This document shows, in pieces, positions 10,850-23,460 of a stretch of 64,000 nucleotides of DNA. Source of the stretch: Coix lacryma-jobi var. lacryma-jobi (lineage: Eukaryota; Streptophyta; Magnoliopsida; Poales; Poaceae); the NCBI GenBank assembly GCA_009763385.1, contig CM019827.1, positions 115,347,204-115,411,203 of the forward strand, written 5' to 3'. The position numbers and the translations under genes are program-made. Under the pieces are notes generated by a model. The model saw nothing but the letters and a program-made list of their open reading frames with translations. It made no database searches and had not been told where the DNA came from. Position 1 is the stretch's first letter, and each line of letters begins with the position of its first letter.

Positions 10850-11945
10850 ACTCAGCGAAGACGGCGCCTGGCATCTGCCAGGTGGGGCCGGCTGGCCCCA
10901 CCCCCAGGTCGGGCGGCCTGGGCCAGGGCTCTCCTCGGCCCATCTTCGTGGAGTGTGCCCTAACCGACCTCCTCGACGCATCTCAACCCAACGATAACCC
11001 AAGAAATATCGTACAACCATGAGAATCACATGGCTCTGACCTTAGCTAATTACTTGGATTAGTTCTAGCTCGTCTGTAGCTTACCGAAAGAGCAAGAGGG
11101 GGTACCATGAATCTTATGGGCCCTGTCCTGCTAGGGTGAGCACTAAATGGGATCTGTAGTGTCACCTTAGGGGAAGGTGTCTATAACTCTTGGGAGACTA
11201 AAACCTCAACAACTACGACTTGTTACGACGTCTTTGGAAAGGCTTCGTAGTGAGACCCTGCCGTACATCCTCGGTAGATGTGATATGGGAGTAATTAATC
11301 CTGGCATTTGGGAATCGCGACTCACGGGTAAAGTTGTACACACTCTGTAGAGTTTTGATCAAACTGTTATAACAGCCGTGCTTACGGACACGATCGACCT
11401 GGATCCTTTATGATTGAGAACTACCTGGAATCTTTTGGGAATGATCTTGCTCTTGATTAATGATATTTCACACTTGGGATGGTTTATACACTAAAGTAGT
11501 GATTCAGGAATAATAAAACTTGACCAACTAAAATTACTAACCGCAGTCAAACCGAGTCAAGCCTTTTGAGTCTTCATAAACCCCTGAGTTATACTTGCTA
11601 AGTATGGTGCGCTTACGCTTGTTTTACTATCAATAAAAATCTCGGATGGGTACTAGATGAAGGAGTCTAGAAAGAGGACAATGGAGAGTTCCTAGAAGCT
11701 GAAGGTCGAGGTTCACCAGTCAACGTCCCTGTGGATTCGTGGAGTTCTCCAGAAGAGTAGTCTATCATTTCCGTTGTGTACCTGTTCAAGACTAGTAAGT
11801 CTTGTTGTAATGTCTAAATACCGATATGTAATAAAGCACAACTTTTAGTATCTACCTTGTTTTGTCACTGTATGTGTGATTTGACGTCCTGGGCACACAT
11901 ATGGTTAGCATTCGGTTTTATCCTTAAAATCGGGTGTGACACTGA
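10850..11945 (+). repeat. degenerate LTR-like sequence of a Ty3-gypsy element
   Basis: A GC-rich block of GCCAGG/GGGGCCGG words at the left and a right end TCGGGTGTGACA resemble grass gypsy LTRs. It also has the phrase TTGGGAATCGCGACTCACGG, which reminds me of grass gypsy LTR/leader sequence. No clear second copy or target duplication is seen, so the limits are approximate. Confidence 0.35.
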
Positions 11946-12062
11946 CTATACAGAGTTCGGCTCCAACTCTTCCCTAAGTCCTAATACAATTCTAAGTCCA
12001 GTTGCACCATATTCGATATATCTCATTCTTTTTAGGTAAATAGAATTGGAAAGTGCATATTC

Positions 12063-12081
12063 TATATATATATATATATCT
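12063..12081. repeat. (TA)n microsatellite
   Basis: Short TATATATATATATA run in AT-rich sequence. Confidence 0.7.
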
Positions 12082-12756
12082 AATATTTTTTAGGTAAAGA
12101 GAATTGAAAAGTGGATATGTTGGAGCTCCTTATTTAGGGAAAGGAGATCGAATTTGCTCCAACTAGTGGAGATGCTCTAACACTAACTATTCTGGACTCT
12201 AGACTGACTATAAAGCCAATTGGCACTCCTAAGATACACATGTATCGATATAAGATGATTATTCGCATAGTGGCATGACACAGTTCACCGAAAAAATATT
12301 GAAATATGGTACATGATATTATCTGAAGCTATGTCCCGACTCCACATGTTGATAAGAGTGCAAAAGAGAAATAGTAAGGGCTCCACTCTATTGTTGAACA
12401 GAAACAAGTGGCTCATCAATCATCATCTGATCATCGGGGCGTTGCCACTTATAAATATGGATTGTATTAAGCTGACAATAGTGAAAAGTTTCTACAAATA
12501 GGATCCAAATCTGGTTCATGAATCTTTTCTTTTTGATTTTGGAACGAAGAATCTACCATGCTTATAAAGTATAAACAATGCTAATTTAAGGTGTTATATA
12601 GACTCCGACATTGCTGGGATACCAGCTTTACAACCAAGATCAAAAGCAAACTAATCAAATGACGACACCACAATCCAAAATCCAAAAAACTTCATCAAGT
12701 TATAATGTGCACAATCCAGATTGATTACCCTCCCTCATAGGCTCGCTCATAGGTCC

Positions 12757-12935
12757 TCCAAAAAACTTCATCAATTTATAACAATCCAGATATTTGGCAC
12801 TCGGCAAAGCTTTCGCCGAGTACCCGATATTTGGCACTCGGCAAAAAACCCTTTGCCGATATTTTCTTCGCCGAGTGCAAAAGGCTCTTTGCCGAGTGCT
12901 GCTAGCACTCGGCAAAGAATGATTCTGCTGTAGTG
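12757..12935. mobile_element. CACTA end, same TIR as at 50166
   Basis: Copies of GGCACTCGGCAAAG and CTTTGCCGAGTGC in both orientations end at TGATTCTGCTGTAGTG (12920-12935). This terminus is the exact inverse of CACTACAGCAGAATCA at 50166, so both belong to one family. The left end is missing; a phrase CCAAAAAACTTCATCAA occurs at about 12684 and again at about 12757, which suggests a local duplication at the break. Confidence 0.75.
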
Positions 12936-13760
12936 AATCCTATCGTAGCCTAAAGCTTCTTTGAAGCACATCGAGACGAAAGTTGTTATATTTAGTGGAC
13001 AAAAGATGCGTAGTTTGAGTTACCCTTCAATTTCTTTTTCTTCATCAACACTTCCCGTGTCTATAACTTACTTTACATAGCTTACTAGATGAATACATAC
13101 TTGACATGATTTCTCAAGTTTCCAGCTCATTTCATCTTTGCTAGTATTCAGGCTACTGTTGGATAACAAGTGTAGCAGATCTTCCCACACACTTGTAGCC
13201 TCATTTCCGGAGGTTCTTCTAAATTCCATGCCCCATTCCTCTACACCCTAGCAGTAACCCACTAGAATACCTTTGTATCTACATCCTACATGACTCATAA
13301 TATTTAGAAACCATGAATCTTTTTCTTATATATTGATTTCAGTGATGACTTCAATTCCACTATGGATAACTCGTTTGAACAGAATACAGAACATGATGCA
13401 TGCTCTAACAAGAATAATAAGTGTTCAATCATTCAGAAGCGGAACACAACTTACTTCTTTTAGATATGAGCAAAAAGGAATAATTTAAGATTGTCATTAT
13501 AATTTTTCTAAATTGAATATATACCATCTTGATCCACGTGTCATTCACCCATGTATGCCCATATGTTAGTGAGATACTAATAGCATATCTTCAAGGCATC
13601 AACAAGGTTAAAAAAGTTAATAAGTTGTTAAATGTCATATGGGAATCATTCTCATCTCAGGGATTCAAATCATCAATCATGTTTAGGCTTTTAGCATCAA
13701 ACAAGGTTACAAAAGTTGACGAGGCATCAACGGGGTTGAAATGTTGAATGCCTAAGCCGC
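12936..13760. other. no feature recognised
   Basis: AT-rich, no supported gene, RNA or repeat. Confidence 0.4.
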
Positions 13761-14204
13761 AACTGCGCCGTGAGGGTTTGCTTGACCCGACACCACTCGG
13801 ATAATTGACCAAAACAGCCCAGGAATAGACGCTAGATCGACTTCGGGACGACGGCGTGCAGCCATCTTCTCCACTCCTCGGCCTCGGGGCTGCCAGCTTG
13901 AGGGGCGAGGGCGGCGACACGGCGGCGCGACGCCCTACTCCGGAGATCCATCCTGCGGCCCGAGTCAGCGCAGCTTGACGGAATCGATTCTCCGCTCTCC
14001 ACCTGCCAGGGCGCAGGCCTTTCCGCTGCTGGTAATTAAGCGCAGGTACGACTGTCGGCGATTGAAAGCAGGTAACTGCTCCTCTACCTTGAAGGCTTGA
14101 ATCCTCCTCCTCGACCCTTGTTCTATCTCTGCATTCAGTTGTCTCATGTCTGCCGGTGTTCTTGGTTCCAACAGCTGCTAGACCCACCCTTCACCGGCAC
14201 CAAG

Positions 14205-14314
14205 CAGGAGGAACTCCATCGTCCTCGGTGTGCTCACCATCCAACCCTGCACCAACGTTCCTTACCCCTTCAACAAGGACAGCCTACTAGCCAGGGAGAT
14301 CCCCATCCTGCTAG
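14205..14314 (+). other. orphan exon candidate
   Basis: A GC-richer segment with an open frame including NSIVLGVLTIQPCTNV and ending in a good donor, CTGCTAG|GTAAGT at 14314. I do not recognise the protein. It may be the remnant of a host gene or a captured fragment; the upstream block 13760-14200 has mixed short frames on both strands and no clear partner exon. AT-rich, intron-like sequence follows. Confidence 0.3.
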
Positions 14315-17138
14315 GTAAGTGTACTACATCCAGCTCTCACTTTGGCTAAGAGCATAAGGTGGCTCTAGAAATTAAGTGTGGTTCTGATTACATGATGCTT
14401 GCATATTTTGGTTACAGCTACTTTGGTCACCATAGGACATAGGTTCCACTGAAATTGTTTTTGTGTCAATGGATTCTGCTTCAGTTAAGTACTTAAATTT
14501 TAAGTTTCAAGCTTTGTTAGTAACAACGTGCAAATATAAGTCGTACTCTGAATTGCCAAAGCACTGCGTGTTTCACATGATTTTATTGGAGATTACATGG
14601 CATTTTAATTGCAGTGTAATAGGTTATAATTACTTGCAGGTATATTCTTCTAGTTTCAACAAACTTTACAATCACAGATATTGGGTATTTGAATTGCAAA
14701 TCATTGATGTTCGAATTAGATGATGGTTCTTGTTTCAATCATGGACGTTTGAATCAGATGATGAAGATAATTAGCAGGTTAGTGCCCAGATGCAAATATT
14801 TTTGTTGGTTTACTGTGATCAGTACATGGATTCAGATTGTGGTCTACACTGACTGTGGTTTACTGGAATGATTGAAACACCCTCTAGAAAAAGTTTATGA
14901 TTGAGATTGTGCCAATGGTTTAAGCTTCGATTGTATCCTTTCATGGTGTAGTCTTTTTGAAAAATCTGAAGCATGGCCTGTTCCTTTTTATTTATATGTT
15001 GCTGCTTGAATGTTATCTATTTTTTTGCTTCTGAATACTGCAGTAAGTCAAAAATTACTTTACTGCATGCTATGTAAAAGTAAATCAGTGCGTAAGAAGT
15101 TATCTTGTGAGTTTATACCACTATGACTGCAACTGATGATGGATGGATCGATGTGCATGGCAAAATAACCTATTTCATTTCAAAACTTGTGTTACATTAT
15201 ACCTTTGTTTTCTTGTTTTGATCCACGTGTTCATCCACGTTTAAATGTATATATGTCCTCGTTGAAGATTTGCAAACATATGTGATATGTTTGCCACTAC
15301 TCTGTGCACCTCATGCGTAGAAAATGGATTAGAGTCTTTTTAAAAAACTTTTGGATTAATTTGTGCACTCCTGTAAGATAGGCTGAAGGAGTGGCTCAAC
15401 TTGCCATACATCCCTCTTATTCAAATATTTTGGTTTAGTGAAGTTTATTGGAAAAAAGACAAGAAATATTTATGTGAATGTTTTACAGTAGTTTTAGTTA
15501 GAATAGAACTATTTGCAAACTTGCTGCAGACCTGCAGTATTTATTAGAACTATTGCAAATAAAGACAACCAAAAGTAGTACTGCTATTGAGAAAAGAATG
15601 CAGGCAAAAACATACAAAAGCATAATGAGATAGTTTGGGTTGGAGAAAACTTAACTCCTAAAATGTCTGTCATGGAGCTGGAGACAAGGCAGAGTTCAGT
15701 TTCCTACAACTCTTACCTTGAGAGCTAGCTAATGAAATGTTTGGGTTGCGATCATGTGCTGTGTCTGTTCTGATATTCTCTATCATGAGTAGTACATGTC
15801 TAGAAAAAAGTTATAAAAAACAGTTGTGCTTTCTAACAAACTTTGGTCACAAATAACCTTTGATTCCTAGATCAACCCAAAGGGAAAATATTAATATATT
15901 TCTGTCTTTGATGTAGGACGTAGGGGATCTGCTTATTCAATGCCTTAGATGTTCAGTGTTGAAGGTTAATCTGATTTAAGGTAAAAAATTGCTTTTGGAA
16001 GACAGCTGGTAGTCCTGCAAGATGGAACTGGTAGTCCTACGATGACTAGTCTGAATGGAAACATTATTCCTAAGAAATGGTAAGATATGTCATGCAGAGA
16101 AAGCCATTACACATTTGCATGGGATTACTTCATAATTTCTATAATTTTGTCAATTTGTATGTATAAATGTAACAGACGGATGGAGAAGCTTGGATCCGGC
16201 TATATGTTATTTCTGGTTACTTCTTATTTTCTTAAGTTAAATCAACATATCAGTGCTAGTAACTTGGAATGGAACCTTGTATTCATTCCATTAGCTGTCC
16301 AAGTGCTTTGCTAGGATCTGACCCGTGGATTCACAAAGGGCTGGGCTGGGCTGGGTTGGATTAGCTGAAACAAATCAGCAGGCCGGGCTAGGATTGGAGT
16401 GGGTCTTAGTCGCCTAGGATTGCCGCATGAGGTACAATAATTGGTGGTGAGGCACTATTTGTTAATTTGGTGATGCAGTTGTACTACGTTGGGGATGAGG
16501 CAAAAGCCTGGTGCATGAGCATCGACCACATCTCACATATAGAGAAGAGATGCGTGAATTGGTCAAAAAAGCAAGCGCCCGGGGTTGCATTGGTCCAGGA
16601 ATATTTGGTGATGCAATGGATCGGTACAATAATTTATATTTGTTAATTTCTTCTACCTGCCTAGTTCATTTTACATGGTAATTGTAATTAAGCTTAATCT
16701 GTACCAGAGTAAATGTGACGTCGGTCTCTGCTTCTAGGATGGATGGCCCCTGGGGCTCGTACGGCCGGAAGCTGAGGCGAGAAGATGGGAAAAAGGCGTG
16801 AGCCAACCTCCGAGAGGGCACCGGTCGATCTAACAGCCCGCGTGTCCGGTTAACATCGCATGCATGATGATGATGCTCTGCTTGCAGTTTTTTTTTCCCC
16901 CTCTCTCTCTCTTCTCTCTCCAGTACACTGCACCCGATCGATGAATGATTACTCGGATCAGGTTCGTAGGAAAGGGAGATCCTTGGACGTATTGTCAGTT
17001 AGGGCCGGGCAATATGTATATACTTGCACCCGGCCAGCACTCTCACTACTTGTTTTTTATATGAAATTATTAGCTATAGATTCGTTGTGAACAATCTGAA
17101 ACCGGCCCATCAGGTTTATAATTTCAACTGTTAGAATA
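14315..17138. other. AT-rich region without recognised genes
   Basis: No exon chain, RNA gene or transposon end could be supported. A short GGGCTGGGCTGGG run lies near 16340 and a CT-rich run near 16890-16920. Confidence 0.4.
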
Positions 17139-17140
17139 TA

Positions 17141-17328
17141 CTCCCTCCATCCATTTATCGGAGTCATTTTAGGGTCATGCGCAGTGACCAAGGAGGAATT
17201 AATTTGACCAGTAAGAGCAGCTGCATGTAAACAGTCGCATTAATTGGGCCAGTGAGAGGAGCTGCATGCGCCTAGAATAAGGTGAATTTTTTTTCGGTAA
17301 GATGACTTCGATAAATGGATGGAGGGGG
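17141..17328. mobile_element. Stowaway-type MITE, copy 1
   Basis: Starts CTCCCTCCATCCATTTATCG and ends with the inverted form GATAAATGGATGGAGGG; TA dinucleotides flank both ends (17139-17140, 17329-17330). Its interior matches the MITE at 20729-20957 in inverse orientation. Confidence 0.88.
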
Positions 17329-17681
17329 TATATATGTATGCATCTTCATAGAAGAAACTTTGCAGGCATGACATAGCTTGTTAGTGGCATATATATAGGC
17401 AGTATTGCAACCATGACTACTTAACACTGAGCCTACTATACTCTTGCATATCTCGATCACTTGCACATCAAAATTGCCCTTGGTCTAGATATGCTCCTGG
17501 CTAGAAACATATGGATTGTCGTGGATGTGGTTGGCTCAATGCAAACATGTATATATATACAGGGGTTAACACAGAAGAAATGCTTTTATGATACATAGGT
17601 GGCTTCACTCTTTACATGATCGAGCTAGTAATGGTTATGTCGAAACGATCTGTAACATGCATGCATCTTTATTACATATAT

Positions 17682-17790
17682 CACTAGTACAAAAACACTT
17701 TTTTGGTCCGATCGGTAAGGGCCTATAATATATCCCGGTTACCGAGTCGGGACTACGCTTTAGTCCCGGGTCTGTGAATCATATATGCAA
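17682..17790. mobile_element. CACTA-like terminus fragment
   Basis: Begins CACTAGTACAAAAACAC and continues with CGGGACTACG and TTTAGTCCCGGG, the terminus and subterminal word of a CACTA family whose repeats also appear at 57580-57658. No right end is found nearby. Confidence 0.5.
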
Positions 17791-18731
17791 ATAATGTTAT
17801 TTAGGAGCACATACTCCTACCGGTTAAGATTGTAGAGATTGTTGCAAAAAAAAAGAAGACATGCATAGCGAGAAGATGTCATGCCTTAAGGCCATGTCAT
17901 GGAGGTGGTGGCCAACAGGGGCACAGGGCCATGGAGGGGTGAGTTCGGTCTCTGCAATTTTATGTCATTCAAACTTTTTTATGATTTTACATTTTGTAAT
18001 AGTGATAAGTGATGGTGGATGTATGCATGACGTGGGTGCAAAAAGAGCCTCAACTTTTTTTTTGTTTATGTAAAGATGAAAATCTCACTTAATTGCACAT
18101 AGTAAACTGTTTACACTGTGGTAAAAAAAAGGCTTACACTTCTAATTTCGTCGTAAATAACGACCTACGTTTGGCTGATAGTTGGTAGTATGTGAACATC
18201 TTGCACGCAAATAAAGACAATACTAACACCCTGCACCTAAACATCAACGAACCAACTTGTAGGGGCTAAAATACAACAGTTTTTTTTTTTTTGATAAAAT
18301 ACAAGTCAACACACTACTGGTCCAATTAAGCTTATTAGCGTGATGTGCCCTTTTTATTTGCATAGTCATATCGATCTGCAGGTAGAGCTATAATCTCTCA
18401 TGGTCTCCTCCCTTGATAGGCAAGTAGTGGTGTACATATGCAAGCTAGGAAACCAAATCGTTGCATGTCTGTGTGGGCACATACATGGCCAATGCGAGGT
18501 CACCTTTCTGAATCCTGCATGAGCGTGTACCACTAGAATTGTCAGTGTGTGCGGTACGGTGTATGGCAGGTTTTTGGTTCGCCAAGTGGGGCCCTCCGGG
18601 GAGGAATCTCAGTAACAAACCGGCTCTTCTGAAAGCCCAGCCCCGGCGAGATGTCGCCGTCGCTCTGCCGATCCACAAGGAAAGGAACCAACACAGCTGC
18701 TTTCTCCTGCTAGTTGCCCGGCCCCTTCTTC

Positions 18732-18737
18732 TATATA
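18732..18737 (+). promoter_or_regulatory. candidate TATA box of the bHLH gene
   Basis: TATATA within a C/T-rich context about 670 bp before the start codon. A consensus acceptor TTTAATTTCAG at about 19362 suggests an intron in the 5' leader. A CTT microsatellite lies at about 19068-19090. Confidence 0.35.
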
Positions 18738-19401
18738 CCTGGTGGTGGCTATCTCCCTCGAATTCATATATATCTGCAGGAGCTAACCAACCTCGCTAGC
18801 TACCTCTACTTTGTTTAATCTTGCACTGCTGCAGTGCTAGCTGATGCTATCTCTTCTCTGAAGAAAAAGGTCTGGTACTCCTGTTAAATGTGTGTCTTGT
18901 ATGTTCATTTGTTCTTTGGGTTGGGCTAGCTAGCCATATATTTAATTTAATAGCACCTGTGTTGCTAATTTGTTTTTGGTTAGTTGCTATATAACTCGAT
19001 CGACCTCCTAGCTTAATTCCTTTCCGTAATCCAATTTTCCCCCATGAGATGAACTTTTGATCCAAGTTCTTCTTCTTCTTCTTCTTCCCCAGCCCATTAT
19101 CTTCTTTTATTTGCTTTCTGTTCGTTCGGTATACATAATTAATCTGCAAAGACCTTTTCTAAGCTAGGGGCTAGGTCATGCAAGGCTGCAACCACACATG
19201 CATGTACTCAACTCATGATGCATGGATATATTTATATTCCATCTCTCCGCCAGTACTCATCCTTTTCTCTGCTCACTCACAGAATCACTACTGCACACTT
19301 CGATCCTTTTCGATCGTTTCCTCATGTGGCGCAATCTTCTTTGTTTGTGTGTTTAATTTCAGTTGAGTGCGCAATTAAGCAGCAGGATCGATCGTCGGGC
19401 G

Positions 19402-20076
19402 ATGTATCACCCGCAGTGCGAGCTCCTGATGGCGCACGAAACCCAGGACCAGCTGGACGCCGGCGGCCAGCCGCACCTCGCAGTCTCCGCCGGCGTCGCG
19501 AGCATCCCAGCAGAGCTGAGCTTCCACCTGCTCCACTCCCTCGACGCCGCGGCGGCGGTCAGTAACTCCGTCACGCCGCAGTCCACCATCGACTACTTCC
19601 TCGGCGGCGGCGCCGACCCTCACCAGCCGGCCATGCAGTACGAGCCGCTGGTGCCGGCCCCCGGCCACCACCAGCACACCATGAACATGCTGCGCGACTA
19701 CTGCAACGGCGGCGGCGTCCACTACCCCGCCGCCGAGCCGTACCTCCGCGGGACGAGGACCGGCGCCCTCGTGTTTGGGGCCACCGACGACGACGAGTCG
19801 GCTGCGGCCTACATGCCCGGCGGGCCCTTTATTGAGACCTCCCCGCCGCCACGTGCCACCGGCGGCGGCAGGAAGCGGAGCAGGGCGCTGGTGGCCGGCG
19901 GTGGCTTCCATGCTGGGCTGGCCAACGGCGTCGAGAAGAAGGAGAAGCAGCGCCGGCAGCGGCTCACCGAGAAGTACACCGCCCTCATGCACCTCATACC
20001 CAACGTTACAAAGGTATACAATAATACAGCTAGCGTACGTAGTGTTTGAATTTTGATTTTGATATCGGAACAAATT

Positions 20077-20111
<35 letters not shown>

Positions 20112-21119
20112 CTTCAGTCCATCGATCTCGATTTAAATTATTAATTCACGATTCTTGCTGTTTATTTTTGGCACCACCACCGATGATGCAGCCTGATAGG
20201 GCGACGGTGATCTCGGACGCGATTGAGTACATCGAGGAGCTGGGGAGGACGGTGGCGGAGCTGACGCTGCTGGTGGACAAGAAGCGGCGCCGGAGGGAGC
20301 TGCAGGGGGACGTGGTGGACGCGGCGCCCGCTGCGGTGGTTGCGGCCGCCGGTGAGGCGGAGAGCTCGGAGGGCGAGGTGGCGCCGCCGCCGCCGCCGCC
20401 GCCATCCGTGCAGCGGCAGCCGATCCGGAGCACGTACATCCAGCGGCGGAGCAAGGACACGTCCGTGGACGTGCGGATCGTGGAGGAAGACGTGAACATC
20501 AAGCTCACCAAGCGCCGCCGCGATGGGTGCCTCGCCGCTGCGTCCCGCGCGCTGGACGACCTCCGCCTTGACCTCGTCCACCTCTCCGGCGGCAAGATCG
20601 GTGACTGCCACATCTATATGTTCAACACTAAGGTACGTTACTAGTCGCCAGCGCATCATCGATCTGCTGTGTGGAATCCTAACGATTTCATGCATTACTG
20701 ATGTTCCCGAGGTTTAATTTGTTTGCTACTCCCTCCATCCATTTATCGAAGTCATCTTACCGAAAAAAAATTCTTCAAGAATTGGAGTCGTCTAAGCTAG
20801 GGACCACAGTTTTCATCTTATTCTAGGCGCATGCGGCTCCTCTCACTGGCCCAATTAATGCGACTGTTTACATGCAGCTTCTCTTACTGGTCAAATTAAT
20901 TCCTCCTTGGTCACTGCACATGACCCTAAAATGACTCCGATAAATGGATGGAGGGAGTACCTACTTGCTCAAAATTAAATGCAATTTTTCAGATGACAAT
21001 ATATACTCTTCTCTGTTTAATTAATTTGTTCATTCACTTTGATACAGATTCACAAGGGGTCTTCAGTGTTTGCGAGTGCTGTGGCCAGTAGGCTGATGGA
21101 AGTGGTCGACGAGTACTAG
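19402..21119 (+). CDS. TIP2: bHLH transcription factor, TIP2/bHLH142 (Ms23) ortholog
   Basis: Three exons, 19402-20013, 20192-20632 and 21048-21119, all phase 0 with GT/AG introns, give 374 residues; rice TIP2/bHLH142 is of similar length. The start MYHPQCELLM and the end VASRLMEVVDEY match the TIP2 family as I know it. The bHLH domain (about residues 178-240) is split by intron 1 just before DRATVISDAIEYIEELGRTV; the basic part is K/R-rich (KKEKQRRQRLTEKY) and lacks the classic H-E-R pattern, as in this subfamily. The C-terminal part (VDVRIVEEDVNIKLTKRRRD onward) is the ACT-like dimerisation region. In rice and maize this factor acts in the anther tapetum with UDT1, TDR and EAT1 to drive tapetal fate and programmed death. 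No frameshift or stop is seen. Intron 2 holds a MITE and intron 1 a TTTC microsatellite. Confidence 0.93.
20075..20110. repeat. (TTTC)n microsatellite in intron 1 of the bHLH gene
   Basis: About nine TTTC units, 65 bp after the donor of intron 1. Confidence 0.9.
20729..20957. mobile_element. Stowaway-type MITE, copy 2, in intron 2 of the bHLH gene
   Basis: Starts CTCCCTCCATCCATTTATCG and ends GATAAATGGATGGAGGGAG with TA on both sides (20727-20728, 20958-20959). Inner words such as GGCGCATGC and AATTAATGCGACTG occur in copy 1 (17141-17328) on the opposite strand, so the two copies are inverted relative to each other. Confidence 0.9.
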
Positions 21120-21630
21120 AGAGACTACCACTTCAACTTCTAGCCTACATACTATATACACTGATCATGCTAGCTTCTACAACCTTCGTTGCTATAGCTA
21201 TATATAGCGTTTCTTGGATGCAAGACTAGTTAGTTGTTACGTTCTATCTTTGCTTCAATTTAATCTGCGCTTGATCGATGCATGATCGACATTTAGAGAG
21301 ACTGAGTTTGTTTTAAATACGTACCAGGGTTGTTTTGGTCGAATAAATTGGCACACGCTGGCCTGTGAGATTATTATATTTATGTTGGTCTCTATTTGTC
21401 GGTATTATTGAATTGTCGCTCAAGAAATGATATGCTGACGACCATATATGCATATATAGGATGAGCAGGTTCACTTGCTTGATCGAGTTCACCGGTATAA
21501 TTCTGGATATGCATCTGATGGTTAGGTGATCCTTTGGTCAGCTGTAAGCTTAATTACATGCGATATATTGTGATATTATAAGCAACAACAATATATAGAT
21601 TTTATTATGTTTCCCCCTTTAAAGCTTTAT
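21120..21630. other. 3' flank of the bHLH gene
   Basis: AT-rich sequence expected to contain the 3' UTR and polyadenylation signals; no other feature is recognised. Confidence 0.5.
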
Positions 21631-22304
21631 GACTGTGAAAGGACCGTGACGCCTAAGAGAGGGGTGAATTAGGCAACTTAAAATTTCTACTCTAAACTAT
21701 GGTCTCTATTTTCCACCTGGTCAAAACCTATGCAATAAAGTAAACTATCTAATGTGCAACTAAGGTTTTGCTAGATGTGTTTGCTATCTCTACCACAAAA
21801 GGAGTTATGCAACCTATGTTTCAAACCTATAAACTAGCCTATACTAAGCTAGGAAAGGTAAAGCACATAAGCAAGGTAGCAATATAAATGCGGAAGCTAA
21901 AGAGTGTGATAGAGATGCAAACTCCCATCGACGACTCCGGTATTTTTACTGAGGTATCGAGAAGCGCGCAAGCTTCCCCCTAGTCCTCGTTGGAGCCCCT
22001 CACAGGGGCCAAGCTCCCGGTCGGGTAACTCTGTGGATAGCTCCGGTCCTTCCCCACGCGCAAGTGGGTCTCTGGTTAAGCCACTCGTGGCAAAGCCTCT
22101 CTCGGATGCTTCCCGCCGTCTTCACTATCAAGTTTCCGGCCGAAACGCCGCGGGCCTTGTTCCCTTCGGTGCACGGAGGCGGCCACACCACAAACGTGGT
22201 TGGTGTGATCTCGCAAGACTACAAGCCCCGCCGATGTACAACCACGGTGCGCGCAAGCACCGGTAGACAAGAGGTTTTCAAACTCACTAAACACTAGGTC
22301 TAAC

Positions 22305-23460
22305 CACTACTACAAAAGCGAACTTGCGCAGCGTTGCATTTTTGCCCTCAGTGGCAGATGTTTTTTTTGTCCGCTGCGGTAAATCGCACGATTTATCGCA
22401 GCGGGCACTTTTAATTTATCGTGACGGTCAACTTTTTCCCGCCACGGACATCTTAAGATGTCCGCTGCGGTAAATGAGATGCCCGCTGCGGTAAATGACA
22501 TTCAACGTTTGCCAAGCGCTTGAGGCCCAGGGCGAGGCCTATTTAGCATCCCGACTATATAATGTAAAAAACCCTAGAATTTCACGCACCGCGGCCGCTC
22601 CTCCTTCATCCCCAGTCCACACCTCAGCCGCTCAGCAGCCACCGCACCGCGAGCTTCTCTCCTCCCTCTCCCTGTTTATCTCCCCGACTTCCCAATAGCC
22701 AGCGCACTCCTCCCCTCACCCGACCCTTTGCACCGGCGGCTCCTCCGCACCCGGCGGCCCCTCAACAGATCGGGGAGGGAGGAGTGAGATCCTCCGCACC
22801 GGCCACTGGCATGGGGAGTCGCAGATCCTGATCGGGGATGAAGGAGGCTCGACCCGTGGATCCACGGCACCACGACGCGACCGATTTCGTCTCCGGCGGC
22901 CTTGGGTTTCGTCCGAGGTAGGTGACTTCATCTCCCTCTCACTCTTCCTCTCTCCATCTCCCTCACTCCCTCCTCTTTCCAGATCTAGCAGCGACGGTAC
23001 CACGGGAGGATCCAGCAGGGACGACACCACAAGAGGCACGGGGATCCGCACGGAGCAAGGCCGCAGCGGCGCGAGGCCTCTTCCTCCCACGACGATGGCG
23101 GCCCCTCCCTCTCCTCTGCCCTGCGTTCAGTGGGGCGATCTCTGGCGATGGCGAGGGCGGATCTGGATCGATGGCTGGAGCTGCGGCGGCGGACCGACGA
23201 CGACAGCGAGATTTGGGTCCATCGCGGCTCGGATCCAAGCCCATCTAGGCTTTTTTTTTCTTTTTTTTATTTTTTAGAAATTATTTACCGCAGCGGGCAT
23301 TCTAATGCGCCCGCTGCGGTAACCGAATTTACCGCTGCGGGCACTTAGCGCCCGTTGCGGTGCTGCTTCGATTTACTGTGGCGTTGCATCCACAGCGGGC
23401 GCGTTTGCCCGCTGCGGTAAAGCGAAAATGTCCGCTGCGCAAAAGATTGGTGGCGTAGTG
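22305..23460. mobile_element. non-autonomous CACTA element nested in the solo LTR
   Basis: Left end CACTACTACAAAAGCG, right end GGTGGCGTAGTG, flanked by AAC on both sides (22302-22304 and 23461-23463). Subterminal regions hold many direct and inverted copies of a CCGCTGCGGTAAA word (22360-22500 and 23280-23440). The middle, 22560-23250, is C/T- and GC-rich and looks like captured host sequence (leader and start of a gene) rather than transposase. Confidence 0.9.

Noticed and set aside
19375..20695. Long minus-strand frames across the bHLH exons
   Set aside because: Shadows of the GC-rich coding exons; splice structure and homology support only the plus strand.
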